A stretch of DNA of 64,000 bases from Anaerolineae bacterium (GTDB lineage: Bacteria > Chloroflexota > Anaerolineae > Aggregatilineales > J027), in contig JAIOHL010000067.1 of the NCBI GenBank assembly GCA_019913005.1, forward strand, positions 1 to 64,000. Reading direction: 5' to 3'. The stretch's first letter is position 1; every line of letters begins with the position of its first letter. Positions 16,805 through 26,452 of the stretch are shown in pieces. The notes beneath the pieces are model-generated. The model was not told where the DNA came from. It worked only from the letters and a program-made list of their open reading frames with translations, and searched no databases. A program made the translations under genes and the position numbers.

Positions 16805-17256
16805 GGTTGCCTAATTTCAAGAATCAAGTCCATCACTTTTCGATAATCAATCGCTTCGTTGTAATACCCGCATAGCGAATTCCATAATTCCGGATGCGGC
16901 TGGGTGTCAAAATGTCGGGTGGCAACTTCGCGCAGGGCCTCCATCAACCCAAGATTTTCCTCCTCTTTTAGTGCAGCCAGCGCAAAACTGCTCGAACGGC
17001 TAATCCCCGCCCCACATGCTACCAAGACAATTTTGCCGAGTGCCTTTTGGGAACGGACAAATTCAATGCCTTGCGTAAGCAGGTTGATTGGAATCGGTTC
17101 GCCGTCCTCGACAGGCAGATACAACGCGGTGATGTCTGGTTGCTCGACCAACTCCGCCAATTGGAGCATTGCCCCGATGTTGCGTGATTGTAAATAGTCC
17201 AAATCACGGGTATCGCGGTATTTGCCAATATAGAGCCAAGAGCGAATCCGATCCAT
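16801..17256 (-). CDS. Dual-specificity protein phosphatase
   Basis: A 151-residue cysteine phosphatase. The P-loop CGAGISRSS (81-89) gives the CX5R motif with nucleophile C81 and R87; D51 in VEDGEP is the probable general acid. Length and the [13 protein letters not shown] start match compact DUSP domains. It sits inside the sugar-acid operon: one base separates it from the upstream FAH gene and it overlaps the next dehydratase by four bases, so it is produced with them. Its target may be a phosphoprotein or a small phosphate ester; no kinase is in this operon. Confidence 0.85.
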   Translation of the reverse strand: MDRIRSWLYIGKYRDTRDLDYLQSRNIGAMLQLAELVEQPDITALYLPVEDGEPIPINLLTQGIEFVRSQKALGKIVLVACGAGISRSSSFALAALKEEENLGLMEALREVATRHFDTQPHPELWNSLCGYYNEAIDYRKVMDLILEIRQP

Positions 17257-17257
17257 A

Positions 17258-18157
17258 TCAGATTACTTTCACAGTATTGATAAGCGTCCCTATACCCTCA
17301 ATCTCGATTCGCACCTCATCATCCGCCTGCAAGGTAAATTCGCCGGGGGGTACGACACCTGTTCCCGTCAACAGCACCACGCCTTCGGGATAGGTATTGC
17401 TACGCCCCAGATAATCCACCAATTCGGGAATGGTACGTTTAATACGCGAGGTATGTACCGCACCCTCAAACATTACTTCGCTGCCCCGACGGATATGAAT
17501 ATGAATTGAGGTATCGGGCCAATCCGTGCTTGCTTTGAGCAGGATTCCCGGCCCGATCGCACACGAAGCAGTATAGACTTTGGCTTGGGGTAGATAGAGC
17601 GGATTTTCGCCCTCAATATCCCGACTGCTCATGTCATTGCCAACTGTAAAACCGACCACTTCCATTGCCGGATTGATGACAAGGCCCAACTCCGGTTCGG
17701 GCACTGACCACGTGGCGTCGCTGCGGATGCCCACCCCGGCATGTACCCCGACTACCCATCGTCCCCGCGCTTTAAAAAATAATTCGGGACGCTCGGCGCG
17801 ATAGACACGGGCATACACATCCCCGCCGTCCTGTGATTCTTCTTGGCGGGCAACCTTGCTTCGTTCATACGTCACCCCGGCAGCCCATACATCTTGTTCA
17901 TCCACTGGAGCTAACCAATGCGGGGTGTTTTCGGCGGGGGCATTCTCAAAAATGGCGGCAGGGAAGGTCAATAGACTAGCCCGACCCGCTTGCAGGATTT
18001 CTTCTATGGCAGTTTCAGCACGGCCCATACTCGACTTGAGCCATGCGGTCAGGGTTGGATATTCGCTGTGGACATCCTGCACTTTTTCATTGAAGCGTAC
18101 CCCCAACCGTGAACCATAGTTAGGATGGAAATAGCGGACTAGTAACGGATCGTTCAT
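17258..18157 (-). CDS. FAH-family 2-keto-3-deoxy-pentonate (arabinonate/xylonate) dehydratase
   Basis: A 299-residue fumarylacetoacetate-hydrolase-fold enzyme. It strongly recalls Sulfolobus 2-keto-3-deoxy-D-arabinonate dehydratase, with VWAAGVTYERS, RPELFFKA, SVPEPELGLV, SSRDIEGENPLYLPQAK and LLTGTG. Probable metal ligands are E154, E156 and D175. The reaction converts 2-keto-3-deoxy-D-pentonate to 2-oxoglutarate semialdehyde plus water. D-xylonate and D-arabinonate dehydration give the same intermediate, so it could serve the YjhG-type dehydratase encoded at 21811. It is upstream of the phosphatase by one base. Function is inferred from family resemblance and context. Confidence 0.78.
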   Translation of the reverse strand: MNDPLLVRYFHPNYGSRLGVRFNEKVQDVHSEYPTLTAWLKSSMGRAETAIEEILQAGRASLLTFPAAIFENAPAENTPHWLAPVDEQDVWAAGVTYERSKVARQEESQDGGDVYARVYRAERPELFFKARGRWVVGVHAGVGIRSDATWSVPEPELGLVINPAMEVVGFTVGNDMSSRDIEGENPLYLPQAKVYTASCAIGPGILLKASTDWPDTSIHIHIRRGSEVMFEGAVHTSRIKRTIPELVDYLGRSNTYPEGVVLLTGTGVVPPGEFTLQADDEVRIEIEGIGTLINTVKVI

Positions 18158-18224
18158 TAAGTTTTTCGCTTTCTTTAGGACACGGGACTAAAGCCGCCGT
18201 GTTGAATATAGATTAAGGAAGGGT

Positions 18225-19004
18225 CTAATCTTGTGGTTGTTCACCTTTGGACGACAAACCGCCATCCACTTCATAATTCGAGCCTGTCACAAAACTCGCT
18301 TCATCCGATGCCAAAAATACAAACACACTAGCGACCTCATCAATCGTGCCGACTCGTCCAATCGGGTGCATGGCATCAAACTGCTGACGCAGATATTCAG
18401 GTCGAGACTGTGCCGCCAAAAAATCGTGCAGCATTGGGGAGTCAATTGTGCCGGGTGAAACCGAATTGACCCGAATCCCCAAGCCAGCATAATCGGTGGA
18501 CATGGCACGGGTCAGGGCGATTAAGGCGCCTTTGGTGGCGGAATAGGCCGCAATCCCCGGCAGGCCACGAATTCCAGTCACACTTGCCATATGGATAATG
18601 CTGCCCTGTCGCATCGCCAGCATATCAGGAATTACGGCGCGGTTACACAGGTACGCTCCACGCAAATTCACCGCGATACAGCGGTCAAAATCGTCGGGGT
18701 GCAGTTCATGAATTCGACCCGAAGGCATGACGGCAGCATTATTGACTAACACATTAATTGGGCCGAAACGCTCTTTAAGGCGAGAGACCGCCTGATTGAC
18801 ACTCTGCTCATCGGTGACATCTGCACCGAGAGCGATGGAGTGACCACCCGCCGCCAAAATTTCATCCACCACTTTTTGACAGGCACTTTCGTGTAAATCC
18901 AGAACGCCGACTTTCGCCCCCTCTTTAGCAAACCGTACCGCGATGCCATGCCCGATACCGCGTGCCGCCCCTGTCACAAGGGCCACTTTATTTTGTAGAC
19001 GCAT
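18225..19004 (-). CDS. SDR-family NAD(P)-dependent dehydrogenase
   Basis: A 259-residue classical short-chain dehydrogenase. Cofactor motif TGAARGIG (11-18), NNA at 88-90, and the catalytic S141, Y154 and K158 (YSATK) are intact. AGGGAA precedes the ATG. In this island it could be a sugar 1-dehydrogenase or act on a 2-keto-3-deoxy acid, as in the L-rhamnose/L-fucose diketo routes. It lies 12 bases from the Gfo/Idh/MocA gene upstream and 67 bases from the FAH gene downstream. Substrate not determinable. Confidence 0.85.
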   Translation of the reverse strand: MRLQNKVALVTGAARGIGHGIAVRFAKEGAKVGVLDLHESACQKVVDEILAAGGHSIALGADVTDEQSVNQAVSRLKERFGPINVLVNNAAVMPSGRIHELHPDDFDRCIAVNLRGAYLCNRAVIPDMLAMRQGSIIHMASVTGIRGLPGIAAYSATKGALIALTRAMSTDYAGLGIRVNSVSPGTIDSPMLHDFLAAQSRPEYLRQQFDAMHPIGRVGTIDEVASVFVFLASDEASFVTGSNYEVDGGLSSKGEQPQD

Positions 19005-19016
19005 AAAAACTTCCCT

Positions 19017-20129
19017 TTAAGTAGTAACGGAATTCACCTCAATCCAGCGACCTTCTTGATTACTTTTGATAGCTGCTGCCAGAATCCGCTGAATTTTCGC
19101 CCCAACCTGAAAATCAGGCATAGGCTGTTTATTTTCGAAGATGGCCGTGATAAACCCGCGTGTCATGTTATCCTGCTGGCGGAAAATATCCCGATAGGTG
19201 TTATGTACGGTATCACGCCGCGCCCCGGCCCAAATGCGTTCGGGAATCTCCAGCGGCTTGACTTGTCCTTCTCCGACCCGTGCGCCTGATACGGTCTGTA
19301 TCGTTGCCCAATCCGTATAACTATAGAGTGTGCCACCAGAGCCGTGAAATTCCATGTGGTGGGTCTGTCCAAAAGGGGTATCCTCATAACACACCGCACT
19401 GACCTGAATGACCCCGCTGGCCCCATTTTCAAATTGCAGGGTGACAATCGCCCCGTCGTCGCCCACTTGATAGGGCTTGCCCTCCGAGTCAGTGGATACA
19501 CGCTCCACCAGATGAGTCAAATGGCAGCTTACGCTTTTAACATCCCCGTACAACATTTGGGCAATGTAGAAAAAGTGAGTGCCGAGATCGCCGACCACCC
19601 CTGCGCCTGCTTTACCCAAATCAAAGCGCCATTGATATTCCCCATTGCGGGCATAACCCGTATAGTAGCGCATGTTGAGGTGATAGGGGTGCCCAATATA
19701 GCCGTCGTCTATCAGTTCTTTCAAAAAGCGGCTGGTCGGCATGAAACCATAGGTAAACGGCACGAGCGTCTTGAGGTGATGCGCCGTCGCAAAATCGGCC
19801 ATCTCTTTGGCTTGGGCATAGGTCATTGCCAACGGTTTTTCGCACAGCACATGCAACCCTGCCTGCATCGCTTCCATCGCAATTGGATAATGGGCGTCGT
19901 TCGATGTAGAAATCACCACCGCATCCAAACGCCGATCCTCAATCATGTCATGATAATCGGCATACACATAGGGAATATGCCAGCGTTCGGCCATATGTTT
20001 GGCCTTGTTCACATCACGTCCACAAATCGCGTCAATCTTGGCATGGGGGTGATGCGCCAGTGCTGGCAGGTGCATGGAATCCGCCCACCAACTCGTTCCG
20101 ACAATGCCCACATCTACAGGGTCTATCAT
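19017..20129 (-). CDS. Gfo/Idh/MocA family NAD(P)-dependent oxidoreductase
   Basis: A 370-residue dehydrogenase. The N-terminus VGIVGTSWWADS lacks the usual GxGxxG glycines (GTSWWA instead), while EKP is present at 97-99. The C-terminal domain includes GVVGDLGTHFF. The ATG at 20129 is chosen because GGAG lies eight bases before it; the frame runs to 20204, inside the upstream SDR. It lies four bases after that SDR and 12 before the next SDR. A role in sugar or sugar-acid oxidation is inferred from the operon. Confidence 0.83.
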   Translation of the reverse strand: MIDPVDVGIVGTSWWADSMHLPALAHHPHAKIDAICGRDVNKAKHMAERWHIPYVYADYHDMIEDRRLDAVVISTSNDAHYPIAMEAMQAGLHVLCEKPLAMTYAQAKEMADFATAHHLKTLVPFTYGFMPTSRFLKELIDDGYIGHPYHLNMRYYTGYARNGEYQWRFDLGKAGAGVVGDLGTHFFYIAQMLYGDVKSVSCHLTHLVERVSTDSEGKPYQVGDDGAIVTLQFENGASGVIQVSAVCYEDTPFGQTHHMEFHGSGGTLYSYTDWATIQTVSGARVGEGQVKPLEIPERIWAGARRDTVHNTYRDIFRQQDNMTRGFITAIFENKQPMPDFQVGAKIQRILAAAIKSNQEGRWIEVNSVTT

Positions 20130-20133
20130 GGTT

Positions 20134-20931
20134 TTACTCCGTTTTGCGTTCAACAAAATCAAGCGAGGGTGAGGGGCTAATCGCCGTCCAACCGCCATCC
20201 ACAATCAAAGTTTGTCCCGTAACTTGAGAAGCGGCAGGAGACAAGAAAAACAGGGCTGCGTTGGCAATATCCAATGGGAAAGCCGGACGCTGGGTCGGGA
20301 TAACTCGTCCCCATACGATCTCATAATTAGGGTCATCCACCAAATTACGCGGGGTAACGGTTGCCCCCGGCGCGACAGCATTAACGGTGATGCCATAGGG
20401 GGATAGCTCAACGACCAGATTTTTTGCCAGCATTTCAAGGGCGGCTTTCGTCATGGCATAGGCAGCGATATAGGGAATGGCCTGATGACCTGTGACGGAG
20501 GACATAAACAATATCCGTCCGCCGTGACCTGCCTCCCGCATATGTCGAGCGGCTGCTTGGGCGAGGAAAAATGAGCCGCGCAGATTTACCCCCAACACAC
20601 GATCCAGATTTTCAGGCGGGTAGTCAAAAAAATCGCCCCAGATGGTTAATCCCGCATTTGCCACAGCCATATCTAAACGACCAAATTGACGGACGGCTTC
20701 GGTTACAAGGCCGCGTGTTTGTTCCACATTGGCAACATCACCACCCATGCCTACACAAACACCACCTTCCGCCGCGATGGTTTGGGCGACATCTTGAGCA
20801 AGGATGGCATCCACATCATTTAATAATACTTTGGCACCGCGCAGCACCAGTTGGCGGGCGATTTCATAGCCGATACCCACACCAGCGCCTGTCACAATGG
20901 CGACCTGCCCCTCAAAATTTTTTTCACTCAT
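20134..20931 (-). CDS. SDR-family NAD(P)-dependent dehydrogenase
   Basis: A 265-residue short-chain dehydrogenase with TGAGVGIG (14-21), NAG at 92-94 and the catalytic S145, Y158 and K162. It opens the leftward sugar-acid operon: TTAGGAG lies nine bases before the ATG and a promoter is just upstream. Position next to the diketo-acid hydrolase-like FAH gene suggests a sugar dehydrogenase or 2-keto-3-deoxy-acid dehydrogenase. It is only moderately similar to the SDR at 18225, so the two probably have separate substrates. Confidence 0.85.
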   Translation of the reverse strand: MSEKNFEGQVAIVTGAGVGIGYEIARQLVLRGAKVLLNDVDAILAQDVAQTIAAEGGVCVGMGGDVANVEQTRGLVTEAVRQFGRLDMAVANAGLTIWGDFFDYPPENLDRVLGVNLRGSFFLAQAAARHMREAGHGGRILFMSSVTGHQAIPYIAAYAMTKAALEMLAKNLVVELSPYGITVNAVAPGATVTPRNLVDDPNYEIVWGRVIPTQRPAFPLDIANAALFFLSPAASQVTGQTLIVDGGWTAISPSPSLDFVERKTE

Positions 20932-20962
20932 AAACTTTTGCTCCTAAAAGGTATTGCAGGTT

Positions 20963-20985
20963 ATTATACAGAGGAGTTTAACGCT
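20963..20985 (-). promoter_or_regulatory. Promoter of the leftward sugar-acid operon
   Basis: A perfect TATAAT (20968-20963 on the minus strand) lies 32 bases upstream of the SDR start. A weak -35, TTTGAA, is 16 bases further upstream. The 76-base divergent region must also hold the promoter for the rightward arm, which I could not place. Confidence 0.45.
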
Positions 20986-21007
20986 TCAAAAATTAGGGAA
21001 AAATCTT

Positions 21008-21814
21008 ATGCGATGGGTTCGTTTTGACACTGAAAAAGGGTCACATTTTGGTTTATTAGAAAATCAGAGCGTTCTTTCGACCTCGCTTACATGGTCGGAG
21101 ATTTTGGCGGGTCATACGCCTAACCCCAAAGTCGAGTATGCGCTGGGTGCATTTCCCTTACTTGCACCCATTGAACGCCCCGGCAAAATCATTGCCATCG
21201 GCCTCAATTACATGGATCACTGCCGCGAAACCAATACCGAACCCCCCAAACGACCTCTAATTTTCACTAAATTTACCACCGCCATCACTGGCCCCAACAC
21301 CCCAATTCAGTGGGCCTCTGCTTTGACCGAGCAGGTAGATTATGAAGCCGAACTCGCGGTGGTCATCGGCAAAAGGGCTAGGCACGTCTCCGAAACCGAG
21401 GCGCTCGATTATGTATTTGGCTACACCTGCGCCAATGATGTCAGCGCTCGTGATTTGCAATTTGGCGATGGACAGTGGATTCGGGGTAAGAGTCTCGACA
21501 CGTTTTGTCCGATTGGGCCAGTGTTAGTCACCAAAGATGAAATCCCCGACCCACAGGCATTGGCGATTCGCTGTATTCTAAATGGTGAACATGTCCAAGA
21601 AAGCAATACCAGCGAGATGATTTTTGGGGTAGCCCATCTGATTTCATTTGCTTCGCAGGCCTTTACGCTCGAACCCGGCGACATCATCTTGACAGGCACG
21701 CCACACGGCACAGGTGCTTTCCGCAATCCTAAGCTATTTATGAAACAGGGGGATCGGGTCGCAGTAGAAATTGATGGTATCGGCAGATTGGAAAATACGT
21801 GCGAAGTCCTATGA
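21008..21814 (+). CDS. FAH-family hydrolase, 2,4-diketo-3-deoxy-sugar-acid hydrolase-like
   Basis: A 268-residue fumarylacetoacetate-hydrolase-fold enzyme of the FAHD type. Metal ligands are probably E113 and E115 (DYEAELA) and D144 (ANDVSARD); [10 protein letters not shown] and GTPHGTG complete the active site. Family members cleave C-C bonds of diketo acids, including 2,4-diketo-3-deoxy-L-rhamnonate and -fuconate. The ATG at 21008 gives the normal length and has a purine-rich AGGGAA upstream; the frame opens at 20954 within the promoter region. Its stop overlaps the dehydratase start (ATGA). It differs clearly from the other FAH enzyme at 17258, so two different cleavage or dehydration steps are expected. 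Confidence 0.8.
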   Translation: MRWVRFDTEKGSHFGLLENQSVLSTSLTWSEILAGHTPNPKVEYALGAFPLLAPIERPGKIIAIGLNYMDHCRETNTEPPKRPLIFTKFTTAITGPNTPIQWASALTEQVDYEAELAVVIGKRARHVSETEALDYVFGYTCANDVSARDLQFGDGQWIRGKSLDTFCPIGPVLVTKDEIPDPQALAIRCILNGEHVQESNTSEMIFGVAHLISFASQAFTLEPGDIILTGTPHGTGAFRNPKLFMKQGDRVAVEIDGIGRLENTCEVL

Positions 21815-23838
21815 CCGAACCCATCTTGCCCTCCCTAGACGATATTTTAGGCACATCGCAGTCTGTCCAAAATACACGCATTTATGGTCAAGGTGCAGAA
21901 GGTAAACTGCCCCTGACCGAAGAGATGCTGCTGAATGAACCCAGTGGGAATCTGTTTGGTATGACCCTCAATGTTGGTATGGGTTGGAATCCGGCGGATG
22001 TGGGTCGCACCCCTTATTTGATTCTGAGTACATTAGGTGGCCTGCGCAGCGAGGATGGTCGCCCGATTGCGCTGGGGTATCACACCGGACATTGGGAACT
22101 GGATGCGCTGGTGAGGGCCGCTGCCGAAACCCTGCGTGAAAATGGGGCACTGCCATTCTCCGGTTATGTCAGCGATCCCTGCGACGGACGTTCACAAGGG
22201 ACTCCGGGTATGATGGACAGTCTGCCCTATCGTAACGATGCAGCAATGGTGATGCGGCGTTTGATTCGCTCCTTGCCCACCCGCGCCGGAGTCTTGGGCG
22301 TGGCGACCTGTGACAAGGGCCTACCTGCGATGATGATGGCTTTGGCGGGATGTCATGATCTACCGGGGGTCATTGTGCCAGGAGGGGTAACATTACCCAC
22401 CGCTGAGGCCGAAGATACCGGGATGATCCAAACCATCGGGGCACGCTTCGCACACGGCATGATTAGCCTAGATTACGCCGCTGAAATGGGGTGTCGGGCC
22501 TGTGGGTCACCGGGAGGGGGTTGTCAATTTTTGGGGACGGCGGCGACTTCACAGGTCGTCGCAGAGGCGTTTGGCATGACCTTACCGCACAGCGCCCTTG
22601 TGCCATCGGGCGAACCCGCGTGGTTGGATATGGCGGGACGTTCAGCCCTAGCCCTCTTGCGACTCACCACCCGTCAAATTTCACTTGGGCATATTTTGAC
22701 CGCTGCCTCGCTAGAAAATGCGATGCTGGTACATGCCGCGTTTGGTGGCTCGACCAATTTGTTGCTGCATATTCCCGCGATTGCCCATGCCGCCGGATTG
22801 ACTCAACCCACTGTTGACGATTGGACACACGTCAATCGCCGCACCCCGCGCTTGGTGGATGCCCTGCCGAATGGCCCGCGCAATCACCCGACGGTACAGG
22901 TATATATGGCGGGGGGTGTGCCGGAAGTCATGCTGCATCTACGCGATATGGGCCTGCTTAATTTGGATGTATTGACCGTCACAGGCGAAAAACTATCTAC
23001 CGTCCTCGATTGGTGGGAACACAGCGAACGCCGCCAAACCGTGCGGAAAATTCTGGGGGCAGGCAATCAAATCAACCCTGATCTTGTGATTATGAGTCCC
23101 GATGTAGCCCGTCGGGAAGGATTAAGCAGCACCGTCGTTTTCCCAACGGGTAACATTGCGCCACAGGGAGCAGTCATCAAGGCTACTTCAATTGACTACT
23201 CGGTGATTGGGCCGGATAATACCTATCGGCATCGTGGCCCTGCTCGTGTTTTTACCTCGGAACGCGCCGCCGTTCGTGCCATTAAAGGCCAAACCGATAA
23301 ACCCGTCCAAGCAGGCGATATTGTAGTGATGATTGGCGTCGGGCCATCGGGAACGGGCATGGAAGAAACCTATCAAGTCACCTCTGCCCTAAAATTTATT
23401 CCTTGGGGCAAGACGGTATCCGTGCTGACCGATGCACGATTTTCTGGCGTTTCCACCGGGGCATGTATCGGGCACATTGGGCCAGAAGCCTTATCCGGTG
23501 GGCCGATTGGCAAACTGCGCGATGGGGACATCCTCGAAATTGTGATTGACCGCGAAAATCTCATCGGGCAGATTAATTTGGTCGGTACAGACGGGCAAGA
23601 TTTATCACCCCAGCAGGCCGCTGAATTACTCGCCAAGCGTGACCCTCATCCCGATCTACACCCCCATACACTGTTGCCGGACGATACCCGTCTGTGGGCC
23701 GCATTGCAGGAGGCCAGCGGGGGAACTTGGCGCGGTTGCATTTATGATACGGATCGCATTATTGAGGTTTTAAAAGCCGGGATGCACGCCCTAAGCCAAA
23801 ATCCCGCCCAATCTGAAGGAGTTATCTATGGCGATTAG
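21811..23838 (+). CDS. IlvD/Edd-family dehydratase, YjhG/YagF type (D-xylonate dehydratase)
   Basis: A 675-residue iron-sulfur dehydratase that follows E. coli YjhG/YagF along its length: GELPLT-like start, [62 protein letters not shown] and the ending TWRGCIYD. Probable cluster ligands are C124, C167 and C238. It converts D-xylonate to 2-keto-3-deoxy-D-pentonate, the substrate of the FAH enzyme at 17258. The ATG at 21811 overlaps the preceding stop and matches the family start; an upstream in-frame start at 21799 is less likely. It overlaps the aldehyde dehydrogenase gene by 11 bases. Confidence 0.85.
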   Translation: MTEPILPSLDDILGTSQSVQNTRIYGQGAEGKLPLTEEMLLNEPSGNLFGMTLNVGMGWNPADVGRTPYLILSTLGGLRSEDGRPIALGYHTGHWELDALVRAAAETLRENGALPFSGYVSDPCDGRSQGTPGMMDSLPYRNDAAMVMRRLIRSLPTRAGVLGVATCDKGLPAMMMALAGCHDLPGVIVPGGVTLPTAEAEDTGMIQTIGARFAHGMISLDYAAEMGCRACGSPGGGCQFLGTAATSQVVAEAFGMTLPHSALVPSGEPAWLDMAGRSALALLRLTTRQISLGHILTAASLENAMLVHAAFGGSTNLLLHIPAIAHAAGLTQPTVDDWTHVNRRTPRLVDALPNGPRNHPTVQVYMAGGVPEVMLHLRDMGLLNLDVLTVTGEKLSTVLDWWEHSERRQTVRKILGAGNQINPDLVIMSPDVARREGLSSTVVFPTGNIAPQGAVIKATSIDYSVIGPDNTYRHRGPARVFTSERAAVRAIKGQTDKPVQAGDIVVMIGVGPSGTGMEETYQVTSALKFIPWGKTVSVLTDARFSGVSTGACIGHIGPEALSGGPIGKLRDGDILEIVIDRENLIGQINLVGTDGQDLSPQQAAELLAKRDPHPDLHPHTLLPDDTRLWAALQEASGGTWRGCIYDTDRIIEVLKAGMHALSQNPAQSEGVIYGD

Positions 23839-25405
23839 TGGGTATCATTTTATTGCAGGTACACCCAGTGCCGAGGGACATCAGACCTTTACCAGCGTCA
23901 ACCCACGCACCAGAACCTCCGGTGATGTTCGATTTTTTAATGCCACCCCATCTGAGATTGACCGTGCGGTAAGCGCCGCAGCCGAAGCGTTTAAAATCAC
24001 ACGCAACTATTCCGCCAGTCGCCTTGCTGAATTTCTGGAACAGGTCGCCGCCGAAATTGAGGCGCTCGGCGATGAGTGGTTGAATACGGCGGACATGGAA
24101 ACCGGGCTAGGATTGACCCGTCTGACAGGGGAACGTGCCCGCACCACTGGACAGCTGCGTGCCTTTTCCAATTTGCTGCGGGAGGGGTCATACGTCGAAG
24201 CAATCATTGACACCGCGACGGCTGATCGGCCCGATATTCGGCGGATGCTCTTTCCAATAGGGCCTGTGGCGGTGTTTTCCGCCAGCAATTTCCCATTCGC
24301 GTTTTCGGTTGCGGGTGGAGATACGGTGTCAGCATTTGCGGCAGGTTGTCCAGTGATTGTCAAAGCGCATCCCGGTCATCCCGCCACCTCAGAATTGACG
24401 GCCCTTGCGATCTACAGAGCCATGATCCTTTGTGATATTCCACCCGGCTTTTTCTCGTTATTGCAGGGCGATAGTGTAGAAGTCGGTCAGACACTAATCC
24501 AGCATCCCTTGCTAGAAGCGGTTGGGTTTACAGGGTCGCTACGGGCCGGACGGGCCATTTTTGATACGGCGGCGGCTCGACCTAAACCAATTCCAGTTTA
24601 CGCAGAGATGGGCAGCGTCAATCCGGTGGTGATTTTGCCAGGGGCAATCGCGGCTCGAATGGAAACGCTGGCGGAGGGGCTTGTTACGTCAGTGACGTTG
24701 GGCACAGGGCAGTTTTGTACCAACCCCGGCCTTGTTTTGGTAATAGATAGTGCTGAAACGCGGCAGTTCGTCGAATTGGTCGAATCCCAAATGGAATCAC
24801 GTGCCCCCGGTGTGCTGTTGAATGCCAGTATTGAGCGGGGATTGGTCAAAGCTGTCACAGAGACAACCCTCCATACTGCTGTGCAAACGCTGACTGGAGT
24901 CACTACTGTCCAAGCAGAGGGCTTTTGTTATCCTAACACCGTATTTATAACCCATTCGCAGGATTTTCGCGCCGACCCCACCCTGCAAAATGAACATTTT
25001 GGCCCGGTGACAATGTTTGTTATCTGCGAAGATACAGCGGATTTGATGAATACCATCCCCACATTACATGGTAATTTGACGGCGACGATTCATGCTGAAG
25101 CGGGTGAAATGGACGAGGCACGCGAGATTTTTGATTTACTACGCAAAAAGGCTGGACGGCTTATTTTAAACGGTTTTCCGACAGGTGTGGCAGTCGTTCA
25201 TAGTATGCAGCATGGTGGGCCATATCCTGCCACAACCGCTCCGGCAACCACATCCGTCGGCATGACTGCCATCAAACGATTTTTGCGTCCGGTGGCCTTT
25301 CAAAATCTGCCGGATGGTCTGCTGCCTGATGCGCTAAAAAACACCAATCCGTTGAATATCTGGCGGATAGTCAATAATCAATTTACCAAAGAGGGAGTTA
25401 GCTAG
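23828..25405 (+). CDS. 2-oxoglutarate semialdehyde (2,5-dioxovalerate) dehydrogenase-type aldehyde dehydrogenase
   Basis: A 525-residue NAD(P)-dependent aldehyde dehydrogenase. Catalytic C297 lies in GQFCTNPG, the general-base Glu in YAEMGSVNP, and the cofactor region in [15 protein letters not shown]. This longer ALDH branch, with HPGHP after the KAH motif, is typical of 2-oxoglutarate semialdehyde dehydrogenases in non-phosphorylative pentose pathways. It would perform the last step to 2-oxoglutarate. GGAG lies six bases before the ATG, which is inside the dehydratase gene. Family call is firm; substrate is inferred from sequence style and operon. Confidence 0.83.
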   Translation: MAISGYHFIAGTPSAEGHQTFTSVNPRTRTSGDVRFFNATPSEIDRAVSAAAEAFKITRNYSASRLAEFLEQVAAEIEALGDEWLNTADMETGLGLTRLTGERARTTGQLRAFSNLLREGSYVEAIIDTATADRPDIRRMLFPIGPVAVFSASNFPFAFSVAGGDTVSAFAAGCPVIVKAHPGHPATSELTALAIYRAMILCDIPPGFFSLLQGDSVEVGQTLIQHPLLEAVGFTGSLRAGRAIFDTAAARPKPIPVYAEMGSVNPVVILPGAIAARMETLAEGLVTSVTLGTGQFCTNPGLVLVIDSAETRQFVELVESQMESRAPGVLLNASIERGLVKAVTETTLHTAVQTLTGVTTVQAEGFCYPNTVFITHSQDFRADPTLQNEHFGPVTMFVICEDTADLMNTIPTLHGNLTATIHAEAGEMDEAREIFDLLRKKAGRLILNGFPTGVAVVHSMQHGGPYPATTAPATTSVGMTAIKRFLRPVAFQNLPDGLLPDALKNTNPLNIWRIVNNQFTKEGVS

Positions 25406-25407
25406 GC

Positions 25408-26391
25408 ATGAATTACCGAGAATTAGGGCGCACCGGATGGAAGGTGTCGGAAGTTAGCTTTGGGGCATGGGCCATTGGCAGTGCATGGGGGTCGGTCAAC
25501 GATACGGATTCAATGGCGGCCTTACATCGTAGTATTGATCTCGGTGTCAATTTTGTTGATACTGCCGATGTGTATGGCGATGGTCACAGCGAACGCCTGA
25601 TTGCCAAGCTACGCAAAGAACGCTCCGAAACCATCTATGTTGCTACCAAAGCGGGGCGACGGTTGCCTGCTCAAACAGTTGAAGGGTACAGCCGCGAGAA
25701 TTTGAATGCGTGGGTTGACCGCAGCCTGAAAAATTTGGAGACCGATTGCATTGATTTGCTGCAACTGCACTGTCCGCCGATGGAAGCCTATTATCACTCC
25801 GAAATTTTTGGCATTTTGGATGATATGGTACAGGCAGGCAAGATTCGTTATTACGGGGTCAGCGTGGAAAGGGTCGAAGAAGCCCTCAAAGCGATTGAAT
25901 ACCCCGGTGTTCAATCCGTCCAGATTATTTTTAATATGTTCCGTTTCCGTCCAAGTCAACTCTTTTTTGAGCAGGCTAAACGCCGCAAAGTTGGCATTTT
26001 GGCACGTGTGCCGCTGGCAAGTGGGATGCTCACGGGCAAAATGACCCGCAGCAGTCAATTTTCGTCGGATGACCACCGCAGTTTTAATCGCAAAGGGGAA
26101 GCCTTTGATATGGGTGAGACCTTCTCCGGTGTGGATTATGAAACGGGCTTGCAGGCGGTGGAGGAATTACGCAGTATTATCCCCGGCGGCGCGACGATGG
26201 CCCAGTTCGCCCTGCGCTGGATATTGATGTTTGACGCCGTGACGTGTGTAATCCCCGGCGCGAAATATCCGGCACAGGCCGAAGACAACATTAAAGCATC
26301 AGCCCTCGCCCCACTAAACGACAGTCAGATGGCAAAAGTGCATGAGGTTTATGACCAATACATCCGTCCACAGGTACATCACCGCTGGTAA
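25408..26391 (+). CDS. Aldo/keto reductase
   Basis: A 327-residue TIM-barrel oxidoreductase with the catalytic tetrad D51, Y56 (DTADVYG), K81 (VATKAG) and a His in LQLHC. The NADPH-binding end includes VIPGAKYPAQAEDN. It resembles bacterial sugar-active members such as L-fucose/D-arabinose dehydrogenases, consistent with its place at the end of the rightward sugar-acid operon, two bases after the aldehyde dehydrogenase stop. AGGGAG precedes the ATG. Which sugar it acts on is not evident. Confidence 0.85.
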   Translation: MNYRELGRTGWKVSEVSFGAWAIGSAWGSVNDTDSMAALHRSIDLGVNFVDTADVYGDGHSERLIAKLRKERSETIYVATKAGRRLPAQTVEGYSRENLNAWVDRSLKNLETDCIDLLQLHCPPMEAYYHSEIFGILDDMVQAGKIRYYGVSVERVEEALKAIEYPGVQSVQIIFNMFRFRPSQLFFEQAKRRKVGILARVPLASGMLTGKMTRSSQFSSDDHRSFNRKGEAFDMGETFSGVDYETGLQAVEELRSIIPGGATMAQFALRWILMFDAVTCVIPGAKYPAQAEDNIKASALAPLNDSQMAKVHEVYDQYIRPQVHHRW

Positions 26392-26413
26392 CGCAGCAGC
26401 CACCCCACCAATC

Positions 26414-26445
26414 CAGTCATGGCAAACCATTTTTTGCCATGACTG
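26414..26445. terminator. Hairpin between convergent operons
   Basis: A perfect 13-bp stem (26414-26426 with 26433-26445) with a six-base loop lies in the 61-base gap between the aldo/keto reductase and the PrsW-like gene. It lacks a strong T-run on either side but its position and stability fit a bidirectional terminator. Confidence 0.6.
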
Positions 26446-26452
26446 ATTATGA

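Noticed and set aside
18180-18202. Hairpin between the SDR and FAH genes as a terminator
   Set aside because: Only six bp with an 11-base loop and no T-run; operon continuity is more likely.
19344-20180. Open frame of 278 codons opposite the Gfo/Idh/MocA gene
   Set aside because: Lies wholly antisense to a clear dehydrogenase with family motifs; composition looks like a shadow frame.
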